8,047 bases of DNA from an uncultured Dorea sp. (GCA_910579335.1 CAJTUQ010000103.1:1-8047), one strand, 5' to 3'; shown: positions 1 to 5,849, counted from the first letter of the stretch. The notes: generated by a model not told the origin, from the sequence alone. Translations and numbers: made by a program.

Positions 1-186
1 AACGGAGTCCCAATCATATCACTTTCGCAGATAGAGAACGGCTGTCAAAATGTATTTGTTACGGTAAACGTTAAGAAAACGGCAGAAATAGAAAAACAGA
101 TTTTAGAACGACACCCAAATTTAACAATCTTGACATTAAGAAATGTAGTTACTTATTTGGAAGAAGAAAAAAATATTATATTTTGA
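1..186 (+). CDS. C-terminal fragment of an unidentified protein (5' end outside window)
   Basis: Frame 1 is open from the first base to a TGA at 184-186 and gives the last 61 residues of a protein. The fragment reads like the end of an alpha/beta domain: a hydrophobic strand (VFVTV, about residues 18-22), a charged helix with EIEKQILERHP, another strand (LTILTL) and a Lys/Glu-rich tail ending NIIF. I do not recognise the family. Such tails occur in Rossmann-like enzymes of surface-polysaccharide clusters, but that is only a guess. GC is about 32% (57 of 180 bases), clearly lower than the genes to the right, so it may belong to a differently acquired block. No + strand terminator is obvious right after it; the hairpin at 239-273 has its T-tract on the minus strand. 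Confidence 0.6.
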   Translation, partial: NGVPIISLSQIENGCQNVFVTVNVKKTAEIEKQILERHPNLTILTLRNVVTYLEEEKNIIF

Positions 187-238
187 TTGTAATAGCAGAG
201 CAAAAGCTGATAATAAATATTCGCATACCGGGCACATC

Positions 239-273
239 AAAAAAACGGACCGAGGCACAAACTCCCCGGTCCG
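239..273 (-). terminator. Rho-independent terminator of the zinc-ribbon / htrA block
   Basis: Read on the minus strand, a 10-bp GC-rich stem (arms 264-273 and 246-255, one G-U pair, 8-base loop) is followed at once by seven Ts (239-245). It lies 17 bases after the stop codon of the zinc-ribbon gene. The single non-Watson-Crick pair is A-C on the + strand but G-U on the minus strand, and the + strand has no T-tract after the hairpin. Both points assign it to the leftward transcript. Confidence 0.88.
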
Positions 274-290
274 CATAAGTTATTACTATA

Positions 291-773
291 TTATCTAAAA
301 AGAACCATATATGCAATCACTGCCGCTACCGCTACAATCGCAATCCCAAGAATGATAATCGGCGCTTTGGACACCTTCTCATCGTCATCATAGTAATCGT
401 CGTCATCATAATAGTCATCTTCATAATCTCTCTGACGTCTCTGGACACTTGCCTTATCCTTCGTTTTTTTCTTCTTGCTCCTGCCGTCGCCGACTGCGAG
501 CATCTCATCGTAGGCTCTGCGCATCTCGTCCTCCCGCTTATCGCGGACTTTTTTCGGAGGAAGATTAGAATATCTTGTTTCCTCTTCATCCTGCACTTTT
601 GCCTTTTTCGCCTTGGCTTTCTGTTTCGGAGCACTGCTCTTTGCCGGCTTTTCTTCCTGTTTCGGAGTACTATTCTGCGGAGCTTTGTATTTCTTTTTAC
701 AGTTATAACACAGTAAATAATTAGGGTCTTTCTTTCCCGGCCGTAACTGTTGACCACATATCGGACATTTCAT
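291..773 (-). CDS. Small zinc-ribbon, tail-anchored membrane protein of unknown function
   Basis: 160 residues. The N-terminus carries a zinc-ribbon pattern: Cys3-x2-Cys6 and Cys22-x2-Cys25 (CPIC...CYNC). Residues 30-115 are a Lys/Glu/Ala/Pro-rich, probably disordered, strongly charged linker. Residues 117-131 are almost only Asp and Tyr. Residues 138-158 form one hydrophobic helix ending two residues before the C-terminus, so the protein is likely tail-anchored with the zinc ribbon in the cytoplasm. There is no signal peptide. The start is supported by AGGAGG and GGAA motifs just upstream. It follows htrA on the same strand after 81 bases, has its own promoter candidate (812-840), and is followed by a strong terminator. 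Similar short zinc-ribbon plus membrane-helix proteins are common and uncharacterised in Clostridia. No enzymatic motif is visible; a binding or scaffold role would be inference. Confidence 0.85.
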   Translation of the reverse strand: MKCPICGQQLRPGKKDPNYLLCYNCKKKYKAPQNSTPKQEEKPAKSSAPKQKAKAKKAKVQDEEETRYSNLPPKKVRDKREDEMRRAYDEMLAVGDGRSKKKKTKDKASVQRRQRDYEDDYYDDDDYYDDDEKVSKAPIIILGIAIVAVAAVIAYMVLFR

Positions 774-797
774 TTGTATTTCCTGCCTCCTCGCCTC

Positions 798-816
798 ATA
801 ATCTGTTATAGATTAT
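798..816. repeat. Inverted repeat overlapping the -10 of the zinc-ribbon gene promoter
   Basis: ATAATCT (798-804) and AGATTAT (810-816) form perfect 7-base arms around a 5-base centre. The right arm overlaps the -10 hexamer at 812-817 and the rest covers the expected start of transcription. This is a plausible repressor operator or short 5' hairpin. AT-rich repeats of this size also occur by chance. Confidence 0.4.
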
Positions 817-840
817 ACTACAAGAAATGGAAAATAGCAA
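812..840 (-). promoter_or_regulatory. Sigma-A-type promoter for the zinc-ribbon gene
   Basis: On the minus strand, TTGCTA (835-840, 4 of 6 consensus) is separated by exactly 17 bases from a perfect TATAAT (812-817). Transcription would start near 805, giving a leader of about 30 bases that contains the AGGAGG ribosome site. The gene can thus be expressed apart from htrA, and no terminator lies between the two genes, so read-through from htrA is also likely. Confidence 0.6.
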
Positions 841-854
841 ACATTTGTCTGATT

Positions 855-2114
855 TTATCTGTTCTTTCCAAGCTTCACCTTTACGGTTTGAGATTTATAC
901 TCACCGTTGCTCTTCGGTACCTGAATCGTAACCTCTATCGTCTCTCCCGCACCATAGTACTGCAGCTGCTCTCTAAGCGCCACTGTGCTGTTAATCGTTG
1001 TTCCCTCAATCTTTGTAATGATACAGCCCTTTGTGATGCCTGCTTCCTGTGCCCCGCTGCCCGCAACTACCTCTGATACATAAACTCCGGTAGGCATACC
1101 GTACATCTGCGCACTGTCCTCAGAGACATCAACAGGCTGGATTCCCAGATAACCCTGCTCGCTTTCAGATACCTTCGTCTTCGTTTTCTGATTCATCAGA
1201 TTTGTAATAACATCCTGCGCATCAGAAATCGGGATTGCATATCCCATGCCCTCAACCACATCCGTGGCGACCTTAATCGTATTTATCCCAATCACTTCTC
1301 CGTTTGCATTTAAAAGCGCCCCTCCGCTGTTGCCAGGATTGATTGCCGCATCCGTCTGAATCAGCTCACTTCCAAAGCCGTCCAGCATCCGCTGTGTTGC
1401 AGAGATGATTCCCGTCGTAACCGACTGGCCGTACCCAAGCGCATTCCCGATGGCAATTACCTGTTCCCCGACTTGAAGCTGCGTCGAATCGCCCATTTTC
1501 GCAACCGCAATCTTTTCTTTTGTAGATTCCTTTATATCCTTGAGCTGAACCGCAATCACAGCAAGGTCGCGTTCAGAATCCGTTCCTTTAATATTGGCCG
1601 ATACGCTCTCCTCATCAATAAATGATACCGTCAGAGCATCATTTCCTTCTACAACGTGGTTATTAGTAAGAACCAAAAGCTCTGTATCATTCTGTGCAAT
1701 GATAATGCCGGAGCCCACACTCTCGCTTTCCTGCTCATGAATCCCGCCAAAGAAATTCTGTACCTGCTTCACACTCATATTTGTAATTGATACTACGGAA
1801 GGCATCGCATTTTTCGCTATGACGGAAATGTCTGACCCCGCCGCTTTTCCTGAACCGGTAGTAAGCTGTGTGCTGCCTGAAACTTCCGCCTTTTTTTCTG
1901 TTACTTCAGGCACGTTTTTTAACAGCTTTCCTGCCGCAAGATTACTCACTTGAAATGCTGCGCTAGCCACGACCCCAAAAACCAGGGCCAGGCCGATAAC
2001 TTTTACTATGGACGGCACTCCTTTTTTGTTCCGGCTGCCTTGTCCGCCCCTGCGCTCCGGCTGATAATCAAAATCATCCTGCCCCGGTGTGTAATAACTA
2101 TATTGATTATCCAT
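855..2114 (-). CDS. htrA: HtrA/DegP-like membrane-anchored serine protease with one PDZ domain
   Basis: 419 residues, a normal size for Firmicute HtrA. Residues 1-32 are a polar, charged cytoplasmic tail, residues 34-58 are one membrane helix, and the rest should lie outside the cell. The trypsin-like S1C protease domain spans about 95-310 with a complete triad: His153 (TNNHVVEG), Asp183 (SERDLAV) and Ser263 (INPGNSGGAL). A single PDZ domain follows at about 320-417, starting GYLGIQ, with VYVSEVVAGSGAQEAGI as its core. Family role: degradation and quality control of misfolded or secreted proteins at the membrane surface, often induced by envelope stress. The start is supported by AAGGGAG nine bases upstream. 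No CssRS-type two-component genes adjoin it; the Agr-type system in this window lies beyond a terminator, a tRNA and other genes. The zinc-ribbon gene lies directly downstream. Confidence 0.96.
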   Translation of the reverse strand: MDNQYSYYTPGQDDFDYQPERRGGQGSRNKKGVPSIVKVIGLALVFGVVASAAFQVSNLAAGKLLKNVPEVTEKKAEVSGSTQLTTGSGKAAGSDISVIAKNAMPSVVSITNMSVKQVQNFFGGIHEQESESVGSGIIIAQNDTELLVLTNNHVVEGNDALTVSFIDEESVSANIKGTDSERDLAVIAVQLKDIKESTKEKIAVAKMGDSTQLQVGEQVIAIGNALGYGQSVTTGIISATQRMLDGFGSELIQTDAAINPGNSGGALLNANGEVIGINTIKVATDVVEGMGYAIPISDAQDVITNLMNQKTKTKVSESEQGYLGIQPVDVSEDSAQMYGMPTGVYVSEVVAGSGAQEAGITKGCIITKIEGTTINSTVALREQLQYYGAGETIEVTIQVPKSNGEYKSQTVKVKLGKNR

Positions 2115-2172
2115 AAACTGTATCTCCCTTCATCTTCAACTGTCCTATTTATTATTTTCTGTAATGTATCAT

Positions 2173-2201
2173 ATCTTACAATTGTGTTTAATTTGTGATA
2201 A
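2173..2201 (-). promoter_or_regulatory. Weak promoter candidate for htrA
   Basis: On the minus strand TTATCA (2196-2201) and TAAGAT (2173-2178) are 17 bases apart, each matching 4 of 6 consensus positions. The start would be near 2166, leaving a leader of about 50 bases. The region between the upstream terminator and htrA is AT-rich, so such matches arise easily. An overlapping TATGAT (minus strand) has no fitting -35. Confidence 0.25.
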
Positions 2202-2218
2202 AAGATTGATGAAAGTGT

Positions 2219-2254
2219 AAAAAAACCAGAGTCCGTATCTAAGACCTGGTTTTT
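2219..2254 (-). terminator. Rho-independent terminator after the membrane protein gene at 2272
   Basis: Arms 2221-2229 and 2246-2254 (AAACCAG / CTGGTTT with flanking A/T) pair over 9 bp. On the minus strand three more pairs (GTC with GAC) extend the stem past one bulged T. A run of seven Ts follows on the minus strand (2219-2225). It sits 17 bases after the stop codon of the 2272-2901 gene and isolates htrA from it. The A/T arms make it nearly symmetrical, but nothing on the + strand needs it. Confidence 0.85.
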
Positions 2255-2271
2255 CGTAATCAATCATTCTA

Positions 2272-2901
2272 TTAACCTGCATAAGCGCTGTATACATTCT
2301 TAAGGTCTGTCAGCGCTTCCCTGAGAAGCGCATCGGAGCGCACCGCCAAATCAAATTCATCTTCCGTCCGCCGAAGCAGCCCCTGGACATCCGCATGCCC
2401 GACTATAGCACGGACATAGTCCTCTTCCAGTCCTTCCGGCGCTTCCGTATCTATCCGGTACTGTCCGTCTTTTTTATCCTCCGACACATACAGTGTCACC
2501 AAGCCGGGGACTTCTGTGTAAATATCCTTTATCTTCATTCGATATTCTGCAAATGCAATATAAACGCCCTTATATTGTCCGACTTTCGTATAAACACAAA
2601 TGTCTTCATACTTTTCTACAAAAGTCTCACCCTGCGTAAGTCCTTCAAAGTACTTTTCCACCGCGCCGTTTATCTTTGGATGCTCGTCCTTCCTGAGTGG
2701 ATTTAATTCCTCTGTGTCACAGCCGATATTCCTTATTCTGACATTCTCACTACTTATCTTATGTATCTCTCTCTTCTGCGCCTTCTCTTTGGTAAATCCT
2801 AATCCCGCCGTCCCCGCTGCAAAAACCGCCAGCACAAGAATGATGATAAACCCCCTGTGCTTTCCAGATTTTACCGGACAGCCTTTCAAGATTTCCTTCA
2901 T
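2272..2901 (-). CDS. Single-pass membrane protein with a possible NTF2-like extracellular domain
   Basis: 209 residues from the chosen ATG at 2899-2901, which has GGAGGAG (2905-2911) at good spacing. A start 39 bases earlier (2938-2940) is in frame but lies inside the tRNA 3' end and lacks a ribosome site. Residues 1-16 are basic, about 17-36 form a membrane helix (GFIIILVLAVF), and there is no lipobox Cys. The outer part has NPLRKDEHPKINGAVEKYFEGL, then beta-strand-like stretches (VYTKVG, GVYIAFAEYRMK, GLVTLYVS, GQYRID) and a helical C-terminus. This order (helix, then strands with conserved Tyr) resembles NTF2/SnoaL-like domains of secreted Lachnospiraceae proteins; that is pattern recognition, not a firm family call. 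Function unknown. It directly follows tRNA-Arg on the same strand and has its own terminator. Confidence 0.8.
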   Translation of the reverse strand: MKEILKGCPVKSGKHRGFIIILVLAVFAAGTAGLGFTKEKAQKREIHKISSENVRIRNIGCDTEELNPLRKDEHPKINGAVEKYFEGLTQGETFVEKYEDICVYTKVGQYKGVYIAFAEYRMKIKDIYTEVPGLVTLYVSEDKKDGQYRIDTEAPEGLEEDYVRAIVGHADVQGLLRRTEDEFDLAVRSDALLREALTDLKNVYSAYAG

Positions 2902-2904
2902 AGG

Positions 2905-2911
2905 CTCCTCC
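2905..2911 (-). promoter_or_regulatory. Ribosome binding site fixing the start at 2901
   Basis: GGAGGAG on the minus strand, ending three bases before the ATG at 2899-2901 (five bases counted from the GGAGG core). It is the only ribosome site in the 34 bases between the tRNA and this start, and it rules out the longer in-frame start inside the tRNA. Confidence 0.75.
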
Positions 2912-2935
2912 AGATACATATGCATTTTTAAAGTA

Positions 2936-3007
2936 CACACCCGGGCGGATTCGAACCGCCGCTCCCGCCTCCGGAGGGCGGTGCTCTATCCCCTGAGCTA
3001 CGGGTGC
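2936..3007 (-). tRNA. tRNA-Arg, anticodon CCG
   Basis: A 72-base cloverleaf read on the minus strand. The acceptor stem pairs 3001-3007 with 2937-2943, and the discriminator base is G at 2936. The D stem is GCTC/GAGC. The anticodon stem is CCGCC/GGCGG around loop CTCCGGA, with anticodon CCG at 2972-2974, reading CGG codons. The T arm is GGCGG-TTCGAAT-CCGCC. CCA is not encoded. The first acceptor pair is G1-U72, slightly unusual, but all other stems pair fully. A probable promoter lies at 3036-3064, and the protein gene at 2272-2901 starts only 34 bases after the 3' end. Confidence 0.95.
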
Positions 3008-3035
3008 ATATGTCATTTATAAAACTGCATCTGTA

Positions 3036-3064
3036 ATATTATCACATTTCTCCCGCAAAGTAAA
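3036..3064 (-). promoter_or_regulatory. Candidate promoter for tRNA-Arg (and the gene behind it)
   Basis: On the minus strand TTTACT (3059-3064) and TAATAT (3036-3041) are 17 bases apart; the overlapping GATAAT (3038-3043) is an alternative -10. The start would be near 3030, about 20 bases before the mature tRNA 5' end. Match quality is moderate. The location between the HD gene and the tRNA is where a promoter is expected. Confidence 0.38.
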
Positions 3065-3072
3065 GAACCTAT

Positions 3073-3089
3073 TTTTAAAGTCTTTAAAA
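3073..3089. repeat. AT-rich palindrome behind the HD-domain gene
   Basis: TTTTAAAG (3073-3080) and CTTTAAAA (3082-3089) are perfect arms around a single T. It begins six bases after the HD gene stop (minus strand) and sits just upstream of the tRNA promoter candidate. With only one G-C pair per side it is a poor terminator. It could act as an UP-like element or a binding site, or be chance. Confidence 0.35.
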
Positions 3090-3094
3090 CCATC

Positions 3095-3688
3095 TTACTC
3101 TTTTAGCCGCCCTTTCTCCACGCTCGGAGCTATAAAATTCTTATAGGCATACTCCCACAGCTCCTTTGATCCCTCTGCTGTACGCTTATTCCTCTGCAGC
3201 ACTTGGCTGAGACAGATTCCGTGTTCCTCCCAGCTCTTCCCATCTGTCGCCGCATTGAGCATGAGCGGCTGCACACAGTCCATCGCATGGGCAAAACGTG
3301 CTTCCGGGCTTTTCCACTCCTCAAATTCCTCCCACAATTCTCTAAGCCATCTCTGCTGGTCACTTGGCAGCAGCCCGTATATTCTCTCTGCCGCCTTACG
3401 CTCCCTCTGCTCCTTTGTCTTTTTCCCCTCTTCATCATACGCGTAAGTATCTCCCGCGTCTATTTCTACAAGGTCATGGATAAGAAGCATCGCCACCGTC
3501 TTTAGCACATTGATTTCTTCGTTGGCATACTCACTCAGAAGAATCGTCATAAGCGCCATGTGCCATGCGTGTTCGGCATCGTTTTCCTTCCTGACGCCGT
3601 CAGACAGATATGTCTGCCGCCCGATAAATTTTTCCTTATCCATCTCCCTGATAAACTCAAACTGCTGCTCTAATCTTCCCTTTTCCAT
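3095..3688 (-). CDS. HD-domain phosphohydrolase, YfbR/HDDC2-like (HD_3) type
   Basis: 197 residues, the usual size for this family. Metal-binding HD motifs are intact: His40 (ENDAEHAWHMA), His71-Asp72 (LLIHDLVEIDAGD, with Glu75 and Asp80) and Asp137 (FAHAMDCVQP). In E. coli YfbR the equivalent residues bind a divalent metal and the enzyme removes phosphate from deoxynucleoside 5'-monophosphates. Human HDDC2 and yeast Ygk1 belong to the same group. Substrate here is not provable from sequence. It is cytoplasmic, with no signal or membrane helix. AGGAGG (3697-3702) lies eight bases before the ATG. It follows the histidine kinase after 55 bases on the same strand with no terminator visible, so it may be the third gene of that operon. 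Confidence 0.9.
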   Translation of the reverse strand: MEKGRLEQQFEFIREMDKEKFIGRQTYLSDGVRKENDAEHAWHMALMTILLSEYANEEINVLKTVAMLLIHDLVEIDAGDTYAYDEEGKKTKEQRERKAAERIYGLLPSDQQRWLRELWEEFEEWKSPEARFAHAMDCVQPLMLNAATDGKSWEEHGICLSQVLQRNKRTAEGSKELWEYAYKNFIAPSVEKGRLKE

Positions 3689-3743
3689 AACTGTAACCTC
3701 CTTTTTATTATACTGCGGCAGGCCTAACCTATCCGGCTGCCTG

Positions 3744-5021
3744 TCACATTACCTCAATCAGTATTACAACACTGAACTCTTTTTCCGTATAAGAAATCTC
3801 CATCGTCCCATTATATCTGTCCACGATTTCCTGCACGGACGAAATCCCAAGCCCATGCGACTTTGTATTTTCTTTATCGGTAAAAAACCTTCCTCTTTTT
3901 TCCCGCACCTCATTCATCTTCGTATTGGTGATCTCATAGCTGAAATACCCGTTCTCTGTATACCTGGCCTTCACAGACAGCCTCCGCTCCTTCGTCTTTT
4001 CAATCTTCATGCAAGCTTCCAAAGCATTGTCCAGCGTATTGGCAAAGACTGTACAAAGACTGATATTGTCAAGCCCCGTCATCCCGTCAATGCTGATATG
4101 AAAGAAACAGTCAATGTCATTACAAAGTGCGGCATTATACTTTACATTCAAAACCGCATTGACAATCTCATTTTTGCAGAACCGCCTGTTTCTCGTCTCC
4201 ATATGCCCGGACAGCTGCTCAAGATACTCCCGCGCCTGCTCCGTCTTTCCCTCCGACAAAAGCCCTTCCGCCGCCGCAAAATGATTCTTCATATCGTGCC
4301 GGAACTTCCTAAGCTGCAGCTGGCTGTTTTCCAGCTCTTCATAATAGTCCTGCCGCATCCTTAAGTTTTTCCGCTCCATCTCCCCCCTCACCCTGTCAGC
4401 CAAATCAGAAGCCAGGCGGATGCTTCCCATATTCGTCACTGCACACGCAATCATACAAGGAATTATCTTATAACTCTCCCTCGGTGTAAAATAAATACCA
4501 CTATAAATGGCCGCCATAGACGCCAGACAGATGATGTCCAAAAGAATCCATGACGTCTGATCCAGCAGTTCGCAAATGCCGCGAAGCCTTTCCCTAAGCC
4601 TCCTCCAATAGAACAGCCAGAAAGCCGTCGGAAAAATAAAGGAAAGATTGTAGAATACGTTATTTCCCACCGTACCTTCTCCGAAAAAAAGCAAAATAAT
4701 ATTTCCAAACAGCTCGCCCTGTATAAAGTTAACTGCAATAATTATTGGATAAAACAGCATAATCGAAGAAAAACGTATCAGCCATCCTGAGCGGAACACA
4801 AAACAATTTGCCAGAAAAAACATCGGGAGCACATATGTAATATTTACCGGGTCATTCGGATAAATATTAATGGAAGCCATGCCCCCGTATATTATTATGC
4901 CGATTCCCTGAATAATGATGGATTCTCTGGACTTCATCAGACAGCCTAGTATTCTGTATAAAAAATACCCTTCCGCCAGCATTATCAATCTACCGATTGT
5001 TTCCGCCGTAATTTCAATCAT
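3744..5021 (-). CDS. Polytopic GHKL (AgrC/VirS-like) sensor histidine kinase
   Basis: 425 residues. About six or seven hydrophobic segments fill residues 7-200 (roughly 7-27, 33-52, 61-76, 84-114, 122-139, 158-178, 186-203) with short loops, as in AgrC, so there is no large outer sensor domain. A coiled linker (205-238) leads to the phospho-acceptor His242 in FRHDMKNH. The ATPase domain is of the HATPase_c_5/GHKL kind: N box at 328-335 (NTLDNALE) and G box at 388-394 (SHGLGIS). It should phosphorylate the response regulator encoded just upstream (49-base gap). AAGGAG precedes the ATG by five bases. No AgrB/AgrD-like peptide genes are visible in the window. The nearest other membrane system is the divergent Bce-like transporter, a plausible sensing partner by inference. 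Confidence 0.93.
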   Translation of the reverse strand: MIEITAETIGRLIMLAEGYFLYRILGCLMKSRESIIIQGIGIIIYGGMASINIYPNDPVNITYVLPMFFLANCFVFRSGWLIRFSSIMLFYPIIIAVNFIQGELFGNIILLFFGEGTVGNNVFYNLSFIFPTAFWLFYWRRLRERLRGICELLDQTSWILLDIICLASMAAIYSGIYFTPRESYKIIPCMIACAVTNMGSIRLASDLADRVRGEMERKNLRMRQDYYEELENSQLQLRKFRHDMKNHFAAAEGLLSEGKTEQAREYLEQLSGHMETRNRRFCKNEIVNAVLNVKYNAALCNDIDCFFHISIDGMTGLDNISLCTVFANTLDNALEACMKIEKTKERRLSVKARYTENGYFSYEITNTKMNEVREKRGRFFTDKENTKSHGLGISSVQEIVDRYNGTMEISYTEKEFSVVILIEVM

Positions 5022-5070
5022 TTCTTCTCCTTCCCTGAAATGTGCGCAAGCCCTGTCTTTTACAGAGCTA

Positions 5071-5769
5071 TCACCGAAGCATCATCCTTGCAAATGCCAC
5101 AAGCAGCCCCTGCCTGCTGCCCCGGCTGACGGGAAGCTCCTCCTCGCCGCAGATACAAAACCGCCCTTCTACCTTCGTCACAAAATTCAGGTTCACAAGA
5201 TACCGGTTGTGGCTTCTCACAAAATAGGACGGCAATATGCCTTCCATCTCGCTTAAGCTTCCGTAAAACTCTTCGGATCCGTCTTTCATATATGCCTTTA
5301 TCTTTTTCCGGTCGCTTTTAAAATAAAGAACCTTGCTCAGCGCAAGCTTCATAACGCCTGACTTTTGCTCAATCAAATAATACTGCTCCTTAAGCTGTCC
5401 CGTTTCTTTAAGAGCCATATGAAAAACTCTTTTTATCTTTTCGTCCTCGCAAGGCTTCAATATATAATGGAAAGCATGTACCTCATAGCCTTGAAAGACG
5501 AAATCCGGATATGCCGTCACAAAAATCAGCACGGTGCCCTTCTGCTGCCTGCGCAGTTCCTTTGCCGTCTCCATCCCATTCAGCCCGCCCATCTCTATAT
5601 CCAAAAAAAGAAGATCCGCATCCGCTGTCAAACCACCGCTTAAAAGCTCCTCCCCTGAACCGTATTCCCTGATTTCACATTCGATTCCCAGAAGCTCACA
5701 TTCTCGCTCCACAACTTTTTTAAGAGTGATACGAAATCTTTTATCGTCATCACAAATGTTGATTCTCAT
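5071..5769 (-). CDS. LytTR-family response regulator (AgrA/VirR-like)
   Basis: 232 residues, typical for the family. The receiver domain covers residues 1-120: acidic pocket Asp7-Asp9 (ICDDDK), phospho-acceptor Asp57 (LLFLDIEM), Thr85 (FVTAYPDF) and Lys105 (ILKPCED). The LytTR DNA-binding domain spans about 130-230, with YFKSDRKKI and the typical FVRSHNRYLVNLNFV segment. Family role: when phosphorylated, it binds tandem 9-bp repeats about two helix turns apart and activates neighbouring promoters. Such repeats are present at 5807-5836, next to its own start. AAGGAG (5779-5784) lies nine bases before the ATG. It is the first gene of a leftward run regulator-kinase-HD protein and is divergent from the ABC transporter. 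Confidence 0.95.
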   Translation of the reverse strand: MRINICDDDKRFRITLKKVVERECELLGIECEIREYGSGEELLSGGLTADADLLFLDIEMGGLNGMETAKELRRQQKGTVLIFVTAYPDFVFQGYEVHAFHYILKPCEDEKIKRVFHMALKETGQLKEQYYLIEQKSGVMKLALSKVLYFKSDRKKIKAYMKDGSEEFYGSLSEMEGILPSYFVRSHNRYLVNLNFVTKVEGRFCICGEEELPVSRGSRQGLLVAFARMMLR

Positions 5770-5796
5770 ACCTCGTCTCTCCTTAAATCCACAGAC

Positions 5797-5825
5797 AGTA
5801 TATCACCAAAACTTTGCAAAATGAA
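5797..5825 (-). promoter_or_regulatory. Candidate promoter of the two-component operon
   Basis: On the minus strand TATACT (5797-5802, 5 of 6) has TTCATT (5820-5825, 3 of 6) 17 bases upstream. The start would be near 5790, about 20 bases before the ATG. The right-hand -10 and poor -35 fit a promoter that depends on a regulator. One LytTR repeat (5807-5815) lies in the spacer and the other (5828-5836) just behind the -35, which allows autoregulation of either sign. Confidence 0.42.
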
Positions 5826-5836
5826 TACCAAACTTG
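5807..5836 (-). promoter_or_regulatory. Tandem LytTR-type operator in the divergent promoter region
   Basis: Two 9-base direct repeats, read on the minus strand: CAAGTTTGG (5828-5836) and AAAGTTTTG (5807-5815). They are separated by 12 bases, so their GTT cores are exactly 21 bp apart. Each fits 8 of 9 positions of the AgrA-type element [TA][AC][CA]GTTN[AG][TG]. The similarity extends outside the core (ACCAAA-x-CTT-GC on the + strand). Repeat length, spacing and position beside a LytTR regulator gene match known operators of this family. Binding is inferred. Confidence 0.6.
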
Positions 5837-5849
5837 CCATTTCCCCCGA

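Noticed and set aside
381..432. Trinucleotide-like repeat (ATC/GTC/ATA runs) as a CRISPR or satellite
   Set aside because: It is simply the Asp/Tyr codon run inside the zinc-ribbon gene; no regular spacer structure.
2902..2940. Earlier in-frame ATG (2938-2940) for the membrane protein
   Set aside because: It lies inside the tRNA 3' end and has no ribosome site, while GGAGGAG is correctly placed for the ATG at 2901.
2759..3016. Minus-strand open frame through the tRNA and the start of the membrane protein
   Set aside because: It translates the tRNA sequence and overlaps the supported gene in another frame; no ribosome site.
3707..3712. Perfect TATAAT (minus strand) just before the HD-domain gene
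   Set aside because: The start would fall inside the AGGAGG at 3697-3702, and the sequence 17 bases upstream (CGGATA) is not a -35; likely a chance match in an AT-rich stretch.
3711..3743. GGCAG/CTGCC inverted repeat between the kinase and HD genes, as a terminator
   Set aside because: The stem is short with a bulge and no T-tract follows on either strand, so it is not a convincing terminator.
3510..4364. Long + strand open frame (284 codons) across the kinase and HD genes
   Set aside because: It is antisense to two genes with intact catalytic motifs, has no ribosome site and no recognisable domain; it is a shadow of the coding on the other strand.
5052..5066. CTGT/ACAG inverted repeat between regulator and kinase genes
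   Set aside because: Only four paired bases and no T-tract; too weak to support attenuation or termination.
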